From Bacillota bacterium (lineage in GTDB: Bacteria > Bacillota > Clostridia > Lachnospirales > Lachnospiraceae): a DNA stretch of 64,000 nucleotides. The notes under the pieces are model-generated. The model worked only from the letters and a program-made list of their open reading frames with translations. It searched no databases and had not been told where the DNA came from. The DNA lies in the NCBI GenBank assembly GCA_023457255.1, contig JAEWMB010000020.1, forward strand, positions 248,001 through 312,000, in the 5' to 3' direction. The translations under genes were made by a program, and so were the position numbers. Positions 31,897-41,448 of this stretch are shown here, one piece after another; the first letter of the stretch is position 1; each line of letters starts with the position of its first letter.

Positions 31897-33165
31897 TTAT
31901 TTATATATAAACCAAATCAAAACATAACCAATCAATACCGCCATCAGAGTAAACGGTACTCCAATTCTCAAAAAGTCTCTTGTCTTAACTTCATACCCAT
32001 CTTTACGAAGAATTCCGATTGCTGTTATATTAGCAGAAGCCCCTATCGGTGTTAAGTTACCACCAAGTGTAGCCCCAATCAATAACCCAAAATAAAGAAG
32101 GTGTGGCTCAACATTCATGATACCTGCTATAGAACTAACAACAGGAAGCATTGTTGCAACATATGGAATGTTATCAATAAAGGCAGAGAATATAACGGAG
32201 GCGAATACCAGTAATGTATAAACAATAAATACATTATCACCTGCTAAAAGTACAAAGTATTCGCTGATTTTATCAATCAGGCCTGCCTCTGTAATACCTG
32301 CAATTACAATAAACAATCCTAAAAGTAATAATAAGGTTTGATAATCAATTTCTTTAAATGCTTTGACCGCAGAATTAAAGTTATGATTCTTTCGGTAAGA
32401 CCAAAGAATACCTATAAGAAAGAACCCAACGCATAGAATACCATTTGTAATCGATGGCTTATTAGGAATAAAGGATGCTGCGATTAAAGATATTACAGTG
32501 CCGCAAAGCAGGACGGTTGGAACAAATTCTGTAACTTTCGTTGTTTCTGTAATCACAATCGGTTGCTTCTCTTTTCGAAATAAATACATAAGAACTGGAA
32601 TCGTACCTAACGCACCAAGCTCTACAGCCCAAAATATTCCCGGTTTTCCATCCATGAAGAAAAAGTCTAGAAAATCCATATCAGCATGTCCACCAAGTAA
32701 GATCGAAGTTGTATCTCCCACTAATGTCGCTGCACCTTGAAGATTTGATGATACTGCAATACTAATAAGAACCGATACCGGAGATATTTTTAATTTTTTT
32801 GCTATTGCAAGTCCTACTGGTGCTACCATTAAAACCGTTGCTACATTGTCAACAAAAGCTGAGATAATGCCTGCAAAAAGAGCTAATGAAATAACCGCAA
32901 CACAAGCATTCGGAACCTTTCGAATCAGTAAATCCGATAATAACGCCGGCATTTTTGATTCAATAAATAAAGAAACAGTTCCCATTGTTCCAGCTATCAT
33001 AAGAATAACATTAAAATCTACTGCTGGAAACACCTTTGATATTGGTAATATACCAATCGCTACAAATAAAAATGCGGATACTAAAGCGATGACATAACGG
33101 TACTTCGATAAACTAAGCATTAAAACGTATGTGATGATAAAAAGAATTAAAGCTGTTATTAACAT
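31897..33165 (-). CDS. ArsB/NhaD-superfamily (SLC13-type) ion permease
   Basis: A 422-residue polytopic membrane protein with about 11-12 helices, in two inverted halves. Each half carries a re-entrant motif: SAFVDNVATVLMVAPV in the first and SAFIDNIPYVATMLPV in the second. The tail has GATLGGNLTPIGASANI. These are hallmarks of the ArsB/NhaD/CitM ion transporter superfamily, which export arsenite, exchange Na+/H+ or import anions. The sequence alone does not settle the substrate. No ars regulator is adjacent, and the arsC gene is 11 kb away. AGGAGG lies before the ATG. Confidence 0.82.
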   Translation of the reverse strand: MLITALILFIITYVLMLSLSKYRYVIALVSAFLFVAIGILPISKVFPAVDFNVILMIAGTMGTVSLFIESKMPALLSDLLIRKVPNACVAVISLALFAGIISAFVDNVATVLMVAPVGLAIAKKLKISPVSVLISIAVSSNLQGAATLVGDTTSILLGGHADMDFLDFFFMDGKPGIFWAVELGALGTIPVLMYLFRKEKQPIVITETTKVTEFVPTVLLCGTVISLIAASFIPNKPSITNGILCVGFFLIGILWSYRKNHNFNSAVKAFKEIDYQTLLLLLGLFIVIAGITEAGLIDKISEYFVLLAGDNVFIVYTLLVFASVIFSAFIDNIPYVATMLPVVSSIAGIMNVEPHLLYFGLLIGATLGGNLTPIGASANITAIGILRKDGYEVKTRDFLRIGVPFTLMAVLIGYVLIWFIYK

Positions 33166-33320
33166 TTTTCCTCCTAAATAATTTAATTAGTACTTAATCA
33201 AACCAGTTTAATAATTATGTGCTAATTTTTCTCTTTCTAAAGGCTCTGTAATTTTTAAAGTAATACAAATGCATGAATCACATTTTATAGATGAGGTGTC
33301 TCAAATTAAATATCAATAAT

Positions 33321-33480
33321 CTAATTGCTGCTGCCGGTTTCGATTATGAAATCAACTCGTCTGTTTTTATTTCTTCTTTCCTCTGTATCATTATCCTCTA
33401 TTGGATGGTACTCACGATATCCGATTATTACTTTAGAATTTTTTAAGAAATCTTTATGTTGAAGAATTATATAGCTAAAT
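33321..33480 (-). pseudogene. C-terminal relic of a MotB/OmpA-family protein
   Basis: The minus-strand frame encodes IIGYREYHPIEDNDTEE then RRNKNRRVDFII and a stop. This is the conserved C-terminal peptidoglycan-binding signature of MotB/OmpA proteins (GYGEYxPxxxNDTxEGRAxNRRVD). The preceding residues fit only loosely and no start codon or upstream domain exists within the interval. It is the 3-prime remainder of a flagellar stator or OmpA-like gene. Confidence 0.8.
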
Positions 33481-33653
33481 ACACATTATCTAATTCTGTA
33501 TTCTACTATAGATACTTCCTAATATCAACACGATTCGACATATATTATCTTTTTTGAACACAAGCTTAACACAATTTCCCATTATTATCAAAACATGGAT
33601 ATAACAGGAAACAATCAGGAAAATATTTCATGCTCAATCGAATTACTCGCAAT

Positions 33654-33689
33654 AAAAAACAAGTAATCCTATTAGAAAACTTGTTTTTT
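33654..33689 (-). terminator. Terminator after the DUF2500 gene
   Basis: AAAAAACAAGT pairs with ACTTGTTTTTT (11 bp), giving a T-tract in either direction. It lies 34 bases past the DUF2500 stop. Confidence 0.7.
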
Positions 33690-33722
33690 GAAAGGAATAT
33701 TCATTTTCTATCATAAATTATG

Positions 33723-34106
33723 CTATCTAAAACGTTCGAAGGAGATAAATCTAGTACCTTGAAAAGTTAGTTTACCAATATCCCCTTCCACTAACATACC
33801 ATATTGTTCACCGCCTACCCCTAGCTCCAAACGATCTCCACTTTCAAATTCAAATGTAGTATAATAATAATTGGAATGGCTTGTATGGATACTATTATCC
33901 GCATGATGATGATGTGATGTACTCATTCTTTTTGTAACCACTCTTGCCTCTACGGTTAGCCTTGGAGAGTTGTTGTTCTTATGCCAACGTTTTAAATTAC
34001 TAATTATTACAAAAATAAATACACCTAGTATAAGTAAAAAAACAATACTAAATATGGAAAAAAAGCCTCCCATCATACCGGTATAGCCAAATGCATCTTG
34101 AAACAT
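33723..34106 (-). CDS. DUF2500 membrane protein
   Basis: A 127-residue protein with one N-terminal membrane helix (IFSIVFLLILGVFIFVIIS) and a small beta domain with TVEARVVTKR, YYYTTFEFESGDRLELGV and GDIGKLTFQGTRFISFER. These match DUF2500. A His-rich loop (STSHHHHAD) lies between strands. The family's function is unknown; an OB-like beta barrel at the membrane is likely. AGGGAC lies upstream of the ATG. Confidence 0.78.
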   Translation of the reverse strand: MFQDAFGYTGMMGGFFSIFSIVFLLILGVFIFVIISNLKRWHKNNNSPRLTVEARVVTKRMSTSHHHHADNSIHTSHSNYYYTTFEFESGDRLELGVGGEQYGMLVEGDIGKLTFQGTRFISFERFR

Positions 34107-34300
34107 AAAAAGTCCCTCACTTTTATTTGATATATTTTATCATACTACTATTTTATTACAATTCTATATAAATCACAATATACACTCCTGGATTTGAATC
34201 AGAATGTGAAGTGTGATATAGTTATCGTAGTACTAAAGTGTCCTCTTGTCAATTACACTGCGCCATAATTTTTGTAGTGATTTATAAAACCGAAGTCCTA

Positions 34301-34332
34301 GTCAAGAAAATTTACTTATGATTTCTAAATAG
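34301..34332. other. Candidate dif site for XerS
   Basis: GTCAAGAAAATT followed by a short spacer and GATTTCTAAA forms an imperfect inverted repeat about 50 bases upstream of the xerS start. Read on the other strand, the arm AATTTTCTTGAC matches the strongly conserved right arm of the streptococcal/lactococcal difSL site as I recall it, and difSL likewise lies directly upstream of xerS. The other arm is much less similar. Confidence 0.5.
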
Positions 34333-34380
34333 AATTAGGTGCTTAACTTTTAAATATATTATAGAATTGAGGAATACATA

Positions 34381-35433
34381 ATGGAAAAAGAGACTTATCA
34401 TCAGAAGAAAGCAAAAGAAAATATTCTTAAATTAAGAGAACTCCTAACTCAATTACCACCTTGGCTAAAAGATTTTTTTCGAGGAATCGAGTATTCTACA
34501 GAACCAAGAACTAGAATAGCTTATGCTATTGATTTACAAACCTTTTTAGAATTTATACAATCTAAAAATCCTAGCTTTAAAAATAAAGCTGTGAATGAAA
34601 TTCCAAGAGATATTTTGACTTCTCTAACCTCAGCAGATATTGAAGAATACCTAGAACATTTAAAATATTATAAAAACGCAGAGGGAAAAAAGTTTATTAA
34701 CAACGACAGAGCAATAAAACGAAAACTCTCAACCCTTCGCACCATGTATCATTATTATCATAAGAATAAAATAATCGATGAAAACCCCGTACTTCAAGTA
34801 GATATGCCAAAAATTCATGAGAAAGCAATTGTCCGTCTTGATGTGAATGAAGTTGCAGAATTACTTGATGTTGTTGAAACAGGAAGTAAACTAACGGATA
34901 CCCAGAAAGTATTCCATGAGAAGAATAAGGTTCGTGATTTAGCATTAATGACCTTACTTTTAGGTACTGGGATTCGTGTGTCTGAGTGTGTAGGTCTTGA
35001 TCTGACAGACGTTGATTTTAATAATGACCGAATAAAAGTAGTTCGAAAAGGTGGATACGAATCTTATGTATACTTTGGTGAAGAAGTTCGGGAAGCACTG
35101 CTCTCCTATATGGGCGAACGAGGTCAGATTATCGCTGTTGACGGAAATGAAAATGCTCTCTTCCTTTCTTCAAGAAGAAGCCGTATTAGTGTTCGAAATG
35201 TCGAAGTTTTAGTAAAGAAGTATGCCCGTACCGTAACAACTCTTAAGAAAATCACACCACATAAGCTTAGAAGTACCTATGGTACTTCTCTTTATCAAGA
35301 GACTGGAGATATCTATCTTGTCGCCGATGTCTTAGGGCATCGTGACGTTAATACCACGAAGAAGCATTATGCTGCAGTAGAGGATGAGAGAAGACGAAGT
35401 GCAAGGGATAAAGTGAAGTTACGAGAGAAATAA
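34381..35433 (+). CDS. xerS: XerS-like site-specific tyrosine recombinase
   Basis: A 350-residue tyrosine recombinase. The N-terminal SAM-like DNA-binding half (about 25-155) has the pattern of XerS proteins (LPPWLKDFFRGIE). The catalytic half has the Arg in GTGIRVSE, Lys in VRKGG, HKLR in ITPHKLRST, and HRDVNTTKKHY with His and the nucleophile Tyr. XerS works alone on difSL to resolve chromosome dimers in some Firmicutes. A dif-like sequence lies about 50 bases upstream, as in streptococci. Because the prophage encodes no integrase, this enzyme or other host Xer proteins may serve it. The ATG follows GAGGAATACATA. Confidence 0.85.
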   Translation: MEKETYHQKKAKENILKLRELLTQLPPWLKDFFRGIEYSTEPRTRIAYAIDLQTFLEFIQSKNPSFKNKAVNEIPRDILTSLTSADIEEYLEHLKYYKNAEGKKFINNDRAIKRKLSTLRTMYHYYHKNKIIDENPVLQVDMPKIHEKAIVRLDVNEVAELLDVVETGSKLTDTQKVFHEKNKVRDLALMTLLLGTGIRVSECVGLDLTDVDFNNDRIKVVRKGGYESYVYFGEEVREALLSYMGERGQIIAVDGNENALFLSSRRSRISVRNVEVLVKKYARTVTTLKKITPHKLRSTYGTSLYQETGDIYLVADVLGHRDVNTTKKHYAAVEDERRRSARDKVKLREK

Positions 35434-35555
35434 TCATCTCCATAACTGAAAATTTTTTTAGAAAATACATGAAATAATAAACTTTATTCTATTTAAAACT
35501 TAAGATTCATTTTATATTTATATGGAAAAAATGAACTTTATTTGATATGAGAGAT

Positions 35556-35583
35556 ATAGCACTCGCAAATTTGTGAGTGCTAT
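35556..35583 (+). terminator. Rho-independent terminator
   Basis: ATAGCACTC pairs with GAGTGCTAT around a ten-base loop, followed by TTTTCC. It lies 120 bases past xerS and is convergent with the ABC gene. Confidence 0.75.
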
Positions 35584-35653
35584 TTTCCTTAAAAGAAATC
35601 TTTACTTACTTTTTCTCCAACAAATTTGAATAAGATGTAATTAACTTCCAAAG

Positions 35654-37462
35654 TTATGCTTCAAAAGCACTATTCTCATAGTACTTTGCTTGTGCATTCC
35701 ATAATGTTTCATATAGATTGCCTTTTTTAAGCATTAACTGCTCATGATTTCCCCGTTGAATCAACCTTCCACCGTCAAATACAAGGATATCATCACAAAA
35801 CCGGCAGCTACTCATTCTGTGTGAGATAAAAATACTCGTTTTATTTTGCACTATTTTATCAAAGTGGGAATATATTTCATATTCACTAATCGGATCCAGC
35901 GCTGCTGTTGGCTCATCTAAAATAACGAATGGTGCATTTTTATAAAGTGCTCTGGCAATGGCAATCTTCTGGGCTTCGCCTCCGGAGATTGCTTCGCCTT
36001 TTCCCATTTCATAATATAATAGAGTATTAAGTTTATCCGGCATGGCTTCAATTCTTTCTTTTATTCCCACATACTGCAAAGCTTCCCAAACTTTCTTTTC
36101 GTTAGCATCCTCCTGACAGGCAATTACATCTTTCACAGGAATGGAAAACAGAGAGAAATCCTGAAATACTGTTGCAAACAGATTGATATATTCTTTGTAA
36201 TCATACTTACGGATGTCAACACCATTTAATGTAATATAGCCCTCTGTCGCATCATATAAGCGGCAGAGCAGCTTAATAAAAGTACTCTTACCTGCGCCAT
36301 TACGGCCAACGATAGCAAAATGACGATTCCGATCTAATTTCAAAGATACATTTTTTAAGATTATCTCTTCACTCCCCGGATAACTAAAACTAACGTTATG
36401 AAATTCTAGTTCAAATCGTTCCGTCTCCTTTTTATCTACGGAGAAATCCCCGGTATCTAGTGTATTTTTCTTTTCCATAAAATCCGTGTAAAAAGATAAA
36501 TAGGATTGATATAATTTAATCATATTAATCCCCTCTATGATCGTTCTTAAGGAGGTATTCATTTGCCGCACAGCCCCAATATATTTTGTAAAAGAACCGA
36601 TGGATAACGCTCCTACATAAGCCTTTATAACGACAAAAAAGTATGCTATCAAAAGTACAATATCATTGAACAAAGATGAGAGCAGCAGGAATTTTTTTTC
36701 TGCTTTCCAAAACTTTTGGCTAATGGAATTTAACTCCATACTAAACTTCTTCCACTCTAAGTATAACATGTCTTTCATATGATACAGACGAATATCTTTT
36801 GCAACAGTTATGTCCATTGGCATTCTTCGCCCTAAATGTTCTACCTTTTGGTTTACATCCATCATCTCATAATGCATCTTTACATTCTTTTCGTTCAGCT
36901 TTTGAGACAGACTCGCATATAATATGCTTAGTAGTAAAATCAGAACTCCGATTACCAGAAACGAGCCGGTCCTTGATACCATAAAACCCACAAGCCCTTC
37001 AACCATAGTTTCTTCCAAACATAAACGCACTAGGAAGCCAAATGACACAATAAATCCTGCGATTCCGGTAGTTAATTCCATAAAGCTTAGCATATACCTT
37101 CCAAAACCACCATTTCTTGATACGTTATAATCCGCCGCCTGGAATTCTTCCAGATTCTTTTTATTCTCAAAGGTTGTATAGTCTAGTGAGATAGCTTTTA
37201 ACAATATCTTGCTGTTACATAAGCGATTTATGGTCATGCTTTTTACTTCTATTACCTTTTGTATATAACTATCAAGTAACCCTAAACCACAGATTGCCAG
37301 AATCATGATTGCTGCTTGGAAACATGCCAGATTCCAGTCCTTTGCTATTAGAGAATCAATAATATGGGAGCTACCCACGATTGGGATAAAGGGAATGGAA
37401 GCCTTTATGAGAGCACCTGTCAGATTGATGATAATAATAGTACGGTCCAGGGAATGAACCAT
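35654..37462 (-). CDS. ABC exporter half-transporter (permease-ATPase fusion)
   Basis: A 602-residue ABC protein. The N-terminal ~330 residues have about five to six membrane helices. The ATPase domain has Walker A GRNGAGKST, a Q-loop in FATVFQDF, the signature ISGGEAQ and Walker B FVILDEPTAALDP. This architecture is that of exporter half-transporters that move lipids, peptides or drugs. The gene for a second fusion protein ends 31 bases upstream, so the two likely form a heterodimer. The non-canonical signature ISGGE is functional in many exporters. The substrate cannot be told. Confidence 0.88.
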   Translation of the reverse strand: MVHSLDRTIIIINLTGALIKASIPFIPIVGSSHIIDSLIAKDWNLACFQAAIMILAICGLGLLDSYIQKVIEVKSMTINRLCNSKILLKAISLDYTTFENKKNLEEFQAADYNVSRNGGFGRYMLSFMELTTGIAGFIVSFGFLVRLCLEETMVEGLVGFMVSRTGSFLVIGVLILLLSILYASLSQKLNEKNVKMHYEMMDVNQKVEHLGRRMPMDITVAKDIRLYHMKDMLYLEWKKFSMELNSISQKFWKAEKKFLLLSSLFNDIVLLIAYFFVVIKAYVGALSIGSFTKYIGAVRQMNTSLRTIIEGINMIKLYQSYLSFYTDFMEKKNTLDTGDFSVDKKETERFELEFHNVSFSYPGSEEIILKNVSLKLDRNRHFAIVGRNGAGKSTFIKLLCRLYDATEGYITLNGVDIRKYDYKEYINLFATVFQDFSLFSIPVKDVIACQEDANEKKVWEALQYVGIKERIEAMPDKLNTLLYYEMGKGEAISGGEAQKIAIARALYKNAPFVILDEPTAALDPISEYEIYSHFDKIVQNKTSIFISHRMSSCRFCDDILVFDGGRLIQRGNHEQLMLKKGNLYETLWNAQAKYYENSAFEA

Positions 37463-37493
37463 TTTTTATAATTTCCATCCTTCACTGAAATAT

Positions 37494-39422
37494 TTAGATA
37501 CCTGCCTCAAGCTTCTCCACCTCCTTCTGATAATAATGAGATTGTACCTGATACATCTTTGCGTATTCTCCAGCTTGTCTCATCAAAGATTCATGATTTC
37601 CTTCTTCCAGAATCTTTCCATTTTCTAAGAATAGGATTCGGTCACAAAACCTGGTAGAGCTTAACCTATGGGAAATAAAGATTGATATCTTCCCTTTGCA
37701 AAAACCTGCATACTCTTCGTATAATTCACTTTCCGCAATAGGATCAAGTGCTGCTGTTGGTTCATCTAAAATTAAGATTGGAGCATCCTTGTACAACGCC
37801 CTGGCTAACATAAGCCGCTGCGTCTCTCCTCCCGATAGTTGGATACCCTCAGAATCTAAGATTTTTGTCAAGGAGGTATGTATTCCATTCGGGAGTTTTT
37901 GAACTTTGTTTAAAAGTTTTGTTTGTTCCAAACATTTTAATACCTTCTCTTCCTCGTACTTATTATCCTGTAAATTTTTATCCACCTTAGAAAATGCACG
38001 GCTATAGTCAGTATCAAATTGCTTTGTACCTAGTAATTCTTCCTCCCTTTTCGTCCATGCACAAGATATATTTTTAGCAATGGAAAAAGGAAGCACACTA
38101 ATATCCTGAAATAAAATTGAAATATATCTGCGATACTGCTCCTTATCCATGGTTTTAATATCTACCCCATCGATAAGAATACGCCCTCCGCTTAACGGAT
38201 AAAGTCCACATAATAACTTCATCAATGTTGTTTTCCCGGCACCATTGATACCAACCAATGCGACTTTCTCACCAGCCTGCAGCGTTAAGGAAAAATGCTC
38301 AAATATCATTTTATCCCCATAGCCAAAGCTTACATCTTCAAAGACGATATTGTTACAGACTTTAGGAATCGCAATCTCTTCTTTATCTGCTTCTTGCACT
38401 TCTTCTCCTGCATACTCCCTAAACTTACTGATTCCGAGATTAATCCTCTTGATATATGTATAACTTTCTACTATCTTACTAATCCAAGTTCCAAATCCGG
38501 CAACAATACCAACATAAATTAGAAATTCTGCTACCTCCATCTTTCCTTGCATTACAAGGATAATTAAAAACAGATAAGAACATGCATCACGAAGAAAAGA
38601 TGTAAGGTTAATGGTAAGGTTTGAGTAATAATGATGTCTTTGTATATCAGCATATAATTTTGTAGCCTCTTTGGTATTCTTATCTAAGGCTTTATTAAAC
38701 CATTGATACATACCATACATACGGATGTCCTTAGCTTTTTCCGTATTAATAGATTCTCGTTTCAGATACCAAAACCGGCTGCTGTTCTCCCAAAATGGAT
38801 CCATATGTTCAAATTGATATCGGATTGCTTTCGACTTCGCAATACAATTGACTACCGATGTCAGCACTAATAATAGCAGCAGCAAGATATGAAGTCTGCC
38901 CGCCATCAAAGCGTAAAGCAAAAAACCTCCGACATTAATGATAAAAGCACTGCTATACATGTAAAAACCCAGCACCCCATCATACTGTCCCATTCCATCC
39001 ATATCCGATAAGTACCCTCTCACTTCCGAAAGGCGTTTACGGGAAACAGAATCTTCAAGTTCACTAATATCACATGACAACACCTTTTTATTAAGCTTGC
39101 TCCAATATTGTATATCAGAGAGCATGATTCCCATTTTTTTAATTTCATTGTCTACAAAAGTACGTACGAGGTTAAGAAGAAGTATTCCACCAATCCACAC
39201 AGAAATTCTTATCAATAGATCGGATAATAACATTTCACTTTGTAAAATTCTTAAAACTTCTGCCGGTATCAATATTAATAAAAATGGAATTATAATTTGT
39301 ATCATAATATTCACTAGGAGATAACCATAATAGCGATAACCAAAAACCTTAATATCTTTCCAAGCCATAACGATATTACTCCCTAGAGAATAACGAGTCC
39401 CGGCTTTATTTCTATAAAACAT
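37494..39422 (-). CDS. ABC exporter half-transporter, partner subunit
   Basis: A 642-residue membrane-ATPase fusion, the upstream partner of the next ABC gene. The membrane part (about 1-340) is followed by an ATPase domain with Walker A GINGAGKTT, the signature LSGGETQ and Walker B ILILDEPTAALDP. A charged insertion of about 50 residues (around TKREEELLGTKQFDTDYSR) lies between the Q-loop and the signature and is unusual for this family. GAGGAAG precedes the ATG. The co-linear pair probably forms an exporter; no substrate gene such as a peptide precursor or regulator is evident beside it. Confidence 0.88.
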   Translation of the reverse strand: MFYRNKAGTRYSLGSNIVMAWKDIKVFGYRYYGYLLVNIMIQIIIPFLLILIPAEVLRILQSEMLLSDLLIRISVWIGGILLLNLVRTFVDNEIKKMGIMLSDIQYWSKLNKKVLSCDISELEDSVSRKRLSEVRGYLSDMDGMGQYDGVLGFYMYSSAFIINVGGFLLYALMAGRLHILLLLLLVLTSVVNCIAKSKAIRYQFEHMDPFWENSSRFWYLKRESINTEKAKDIRMYGMYQWFNKALDKNTKEATKLYADIQRHHYYSNLTINLTSFLRDACSYLFLIILVMQGKMEVAEFLIYVGIVAGFGTWISKIVESYTYIKRINLGISKFREYAGEEVQEADKEEIAIPKVCNNIVFEDVSFGYGDKMIFEHFSLTLQAGEKVALVGINGAGKTTLMKLLCGLYPLSGGRILIDGVDIKTMDKEQYRRYISILFQDISVLPFSIAKNISCAWTKREEELLGTKQFDTDYSRAFSKVDKNLQDNKYEEEKVLKCLEQTKLLNKVQKLPNGIHTSLTKILDSEGIQLSGGETQRLMLARALYKDAPILILDEPTAALDPIAESELYEEYAGFCKGKISIFISHRLSSTRFCDRILFLENGKILEEGNHESLMRQAGEYAKMYQVQSHYYQKEVEKLEAGI

Positions 39423-39485
39423 AACTCACTTCCTCCCCGATGTAACTTCTTTCCTCTCAAGTGCCCTCAAAAACATTCGGAGTTC

Positions 39486-39632
39486 CTAAGAAAATTGCAC
39501 TTTTATTAATTCTTTCTGCATTCGCTTAATCGCTGAAAACAATTCCTCACCTCTATCTCTAGTTACTTTCCAGTGCTCCTGCACTGAATCCATGAAAGCT
39601 CTTTTATACTCTTTGGAATGAGCTCTGATCAT
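39486..39632 (-). CDS. Small hypothetical ORF, possibly frameshifted
   Basis: A 48-residue helical frame (MIRAHSKEYKRAFMDSVQEH onward, ending VQFS) whose codons look protein-like. Its own ATG has no good ribosome site. A strong site GGAGGATATT and ATG lie about 25 bases upstream but in another frame, giving only MPLVKLR before a stop. Either a one-base frameshift broke a slightly longer gene, or translation starts at an unusual codon. It lies just upstream of the ABC exporter, on the same strand. Confidence 0.4.
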   Translation of the reverse strand: MIRAHSKEYKRAFMDSVQEHWKVTRDRGEELFSAIKRMQKELIKVQFS

Positions 39633-39803
39633 CTCAATTTCACTAATGGCATAATATCCTCCTTATTCTCCATATTAAAATAGGTGTTTATTAGCAATTC
39701 TATCTTATTTGATAGTATATCGCAAATAAATTTTCTTAAAAGGCAGAAACATTATTATAAATATAGTGTTCTTCTATCCCACTTTATGCAGTTATTCTTA
39801 TAA

Positions 39804-39844
39804 AGAAAGATAGCAACAATCGAGCCGGCTGTTGCTATCTTTCT
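39804..39844 (-). terminator. Hairpin after galactokinase
   Basis: AGAAAGATAGCAACA and TGTTGCTATCTTTCT pair over 15 bp around an 11-base loop, 91 bases past the galK stop. Confidence 0.65.
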
Positions 39845-39934
39845 AAACGGATATTATTAGAATATTTTACGATTCACAAAGGAACACACCGTTAGCAAAG
39901 GGGCATAGATTATTCTTTGGTAGAAAGAAAATAC

Positions 39935-41176
39935 TTAGCTTAAATGAATTGCTCCATATTCTCGGATATTCATGGGATAAATATGATTCGCATCAACGAA
40001 CCTAGACATATATTCAATATAATTCGTGGTTTCCGCTTTAGGAATAATACTCATAATAACTCCTGCAAATCCACCGCCATGAATGCGGCAGCTTCCGTCG
40101 CCCAATCGTTTTATAAAAATTTCCGTTAGTGCCAATGCTATATTTATCTTCTGTTCTTTTTTATCCGTAGCTACATAACAATTTTGCAGCCACTTCCAGG
40201 AGGAGTCACCGGATTCTTTTATTATCTTTAAGAGATGTTTCTCATTATGATCTGCGACTGCCTGTATTGCTTCCTCAACTCTGCGGTTTTCTTCGTAAAA
40301 GTGCATTGTTCGAAGTAAGGCTCTATCATTTTGAAGGTTTTCTTCCAGTTCTTTAAACTGTTCTAAAAACATAGATAAATCACTATCACAAAGTAACATG
40401 CCGCCTAATTTATTTGCAACTTCTTTCATTTCCTTAGGTATCTCGGAATATTCCCCGCTCAAATCAGCATGACCTTTTCCTGTGTTTACTATAATTAGGT
40501 CATACCCAATCTTTGAAAATGAGAAATCTACTTTCTCATATTTTATATCCTTAGAAAAGTCTAAGAATATGGTACCGCCAACAGCACATGCCATCTGGTC
40601 CATTAGGCCGGAAGCTTTACTCCAATATTTATTTTCTGCATATTGGCCAATTTTCGCATAATTGGTATAGCTCATTTTGCTGTCATTGAAAAAATAGTTT
40701 AAGATAGAACAAATCAGCATCTCAAAAGAAGCAGAGGAACTTACTCCGGCAGCTCTGATTACATTCGTGGCTATGTATGCGTCAAATCCGGAAGCATTAA
40801 ATCCGGACTCTAAGGTTGCTTTTATCATTCCGGCAATCAAAGATAATGTACCTTGATTGATTGGAACCTCCTCTATCTGAGATAAATCCATTCGGATTTC
40901 TTCTTCGTATCCTTCACTAAAGATAGAAATAATATTGGAATTGTTAGGATAGGCAGCACCTATGGTATCCATGCTGATACTGGCAGCTAAAATTTTCCCT
41001 CCATTATGGTCTGTATGATTTCCTACAATTTCTGTTCTTCCCGGAGCCGTAAAAAACTCCATCTGCTCTGAATTAAAATGTTTCGTAAATTGTTGCGCCA
41101 AAGCTTCATAACGTTTTAAGCTAATCTCACTTTCCCCATAGACCTTATGAAGTATCTCCGTACTTGGAAGTTTCAT
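39935..41176 (-). CDS. galK: Galactokinase
   Basis: A 413-residue GHMP kinase. The N-terminal galactose signature is intact (FFTAPGRTEIVGNHTDHNGGK), the ATP loop is VSSSASFEML (in place of the common GLSSSAS), and motif 3 is IHGGGFAGVIMSI. It phosphorylates galactose at C1 as the entry to the Leloir pathway. AAAAGGAG precedes the ATG. It is divergent from an AraC regulator, which may control it. In a mannan-degrading cell it would process galactose released from galactomannan, though galT and galE are not in the window. Confidence 0.88.
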   Translation of the reverse strand: MKLPSTEILHKVYGESEISLKRYEALAQQFTKHFNSEQMEFFTAPGRTEIVGNHTDHNGGKILAASISMDTIGAAYPNNSNIISIFSEGYEEEIRMDLSQIEEVPINQGTLSLIAGMIKATLESGFNASGFDAYIATNVIRAAGVSSSASFEMLICSILNYFFNDSKMSYTNYAKIGQYAENKYWSKASGLMDQMACAVGGTIFLDFSKDIKYEKVDFSFSKIGYDLIIVNTGKGHADLSGEYSEIPKEMKEVANKLGGMLLCDSDLSMFLEQFKELEENLQNDRALLRTMHFYEENRRVEEAIQAVADHNEKHLLKIIKESGDSSWKWLQNCYVATDKKEQKINIALALTEIFIKRLGDGSCRIHGGGFAGVIMSIIPKAETTNYIEYMSRFVDANHIYPMNIREYGAIHLS

Positions 41177-41448
41177 CTTAGAATCTCCTTTTTTAATTTA
41201 TTTTTTGCACTTTATATTCTTGCTGATTTCTATCCCGTTTCGTTTCGCTGTTATCTGGAGTATCCCAATCTAGTTTGATTAAACCGGTAAGCAAACACCT
41301 TAATCTTTTGATTTTATTGTAATTAATTATATACAAAATTCCTTAAAGAACATACGATAAAATAGGAATATATTGAGATTCTCCTATAAATATGCTATTA
41401 TATTTTTCATAAACAGTAATATATTGATTCTTGGAAAGGAAGGGTCCT

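Larger units (their letters stand above)
33166..33722. other. Gene-free interval with a MotB/OmpA relic and terminator
   Basis: 557 bases between minus-strand genes. It holds the broken MotB/OmpA fragment (33321-33480) and the DUF2500 terminator (33654-33689). The rest is AT-rich without recognisable features. Confidence 0.6.
39423..39934. other. Interval with a small possibly broken ORF and a hairpin
   Basis: Holds the 48-codon minus-strand ORF (39486-39632) and a 15-bp hairpin at 39804-39844 that probably ends galactokinase transcription. The rest is AT-rich and empty; it should contain the promoter of the ABC operon. Confidence 0.6.
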
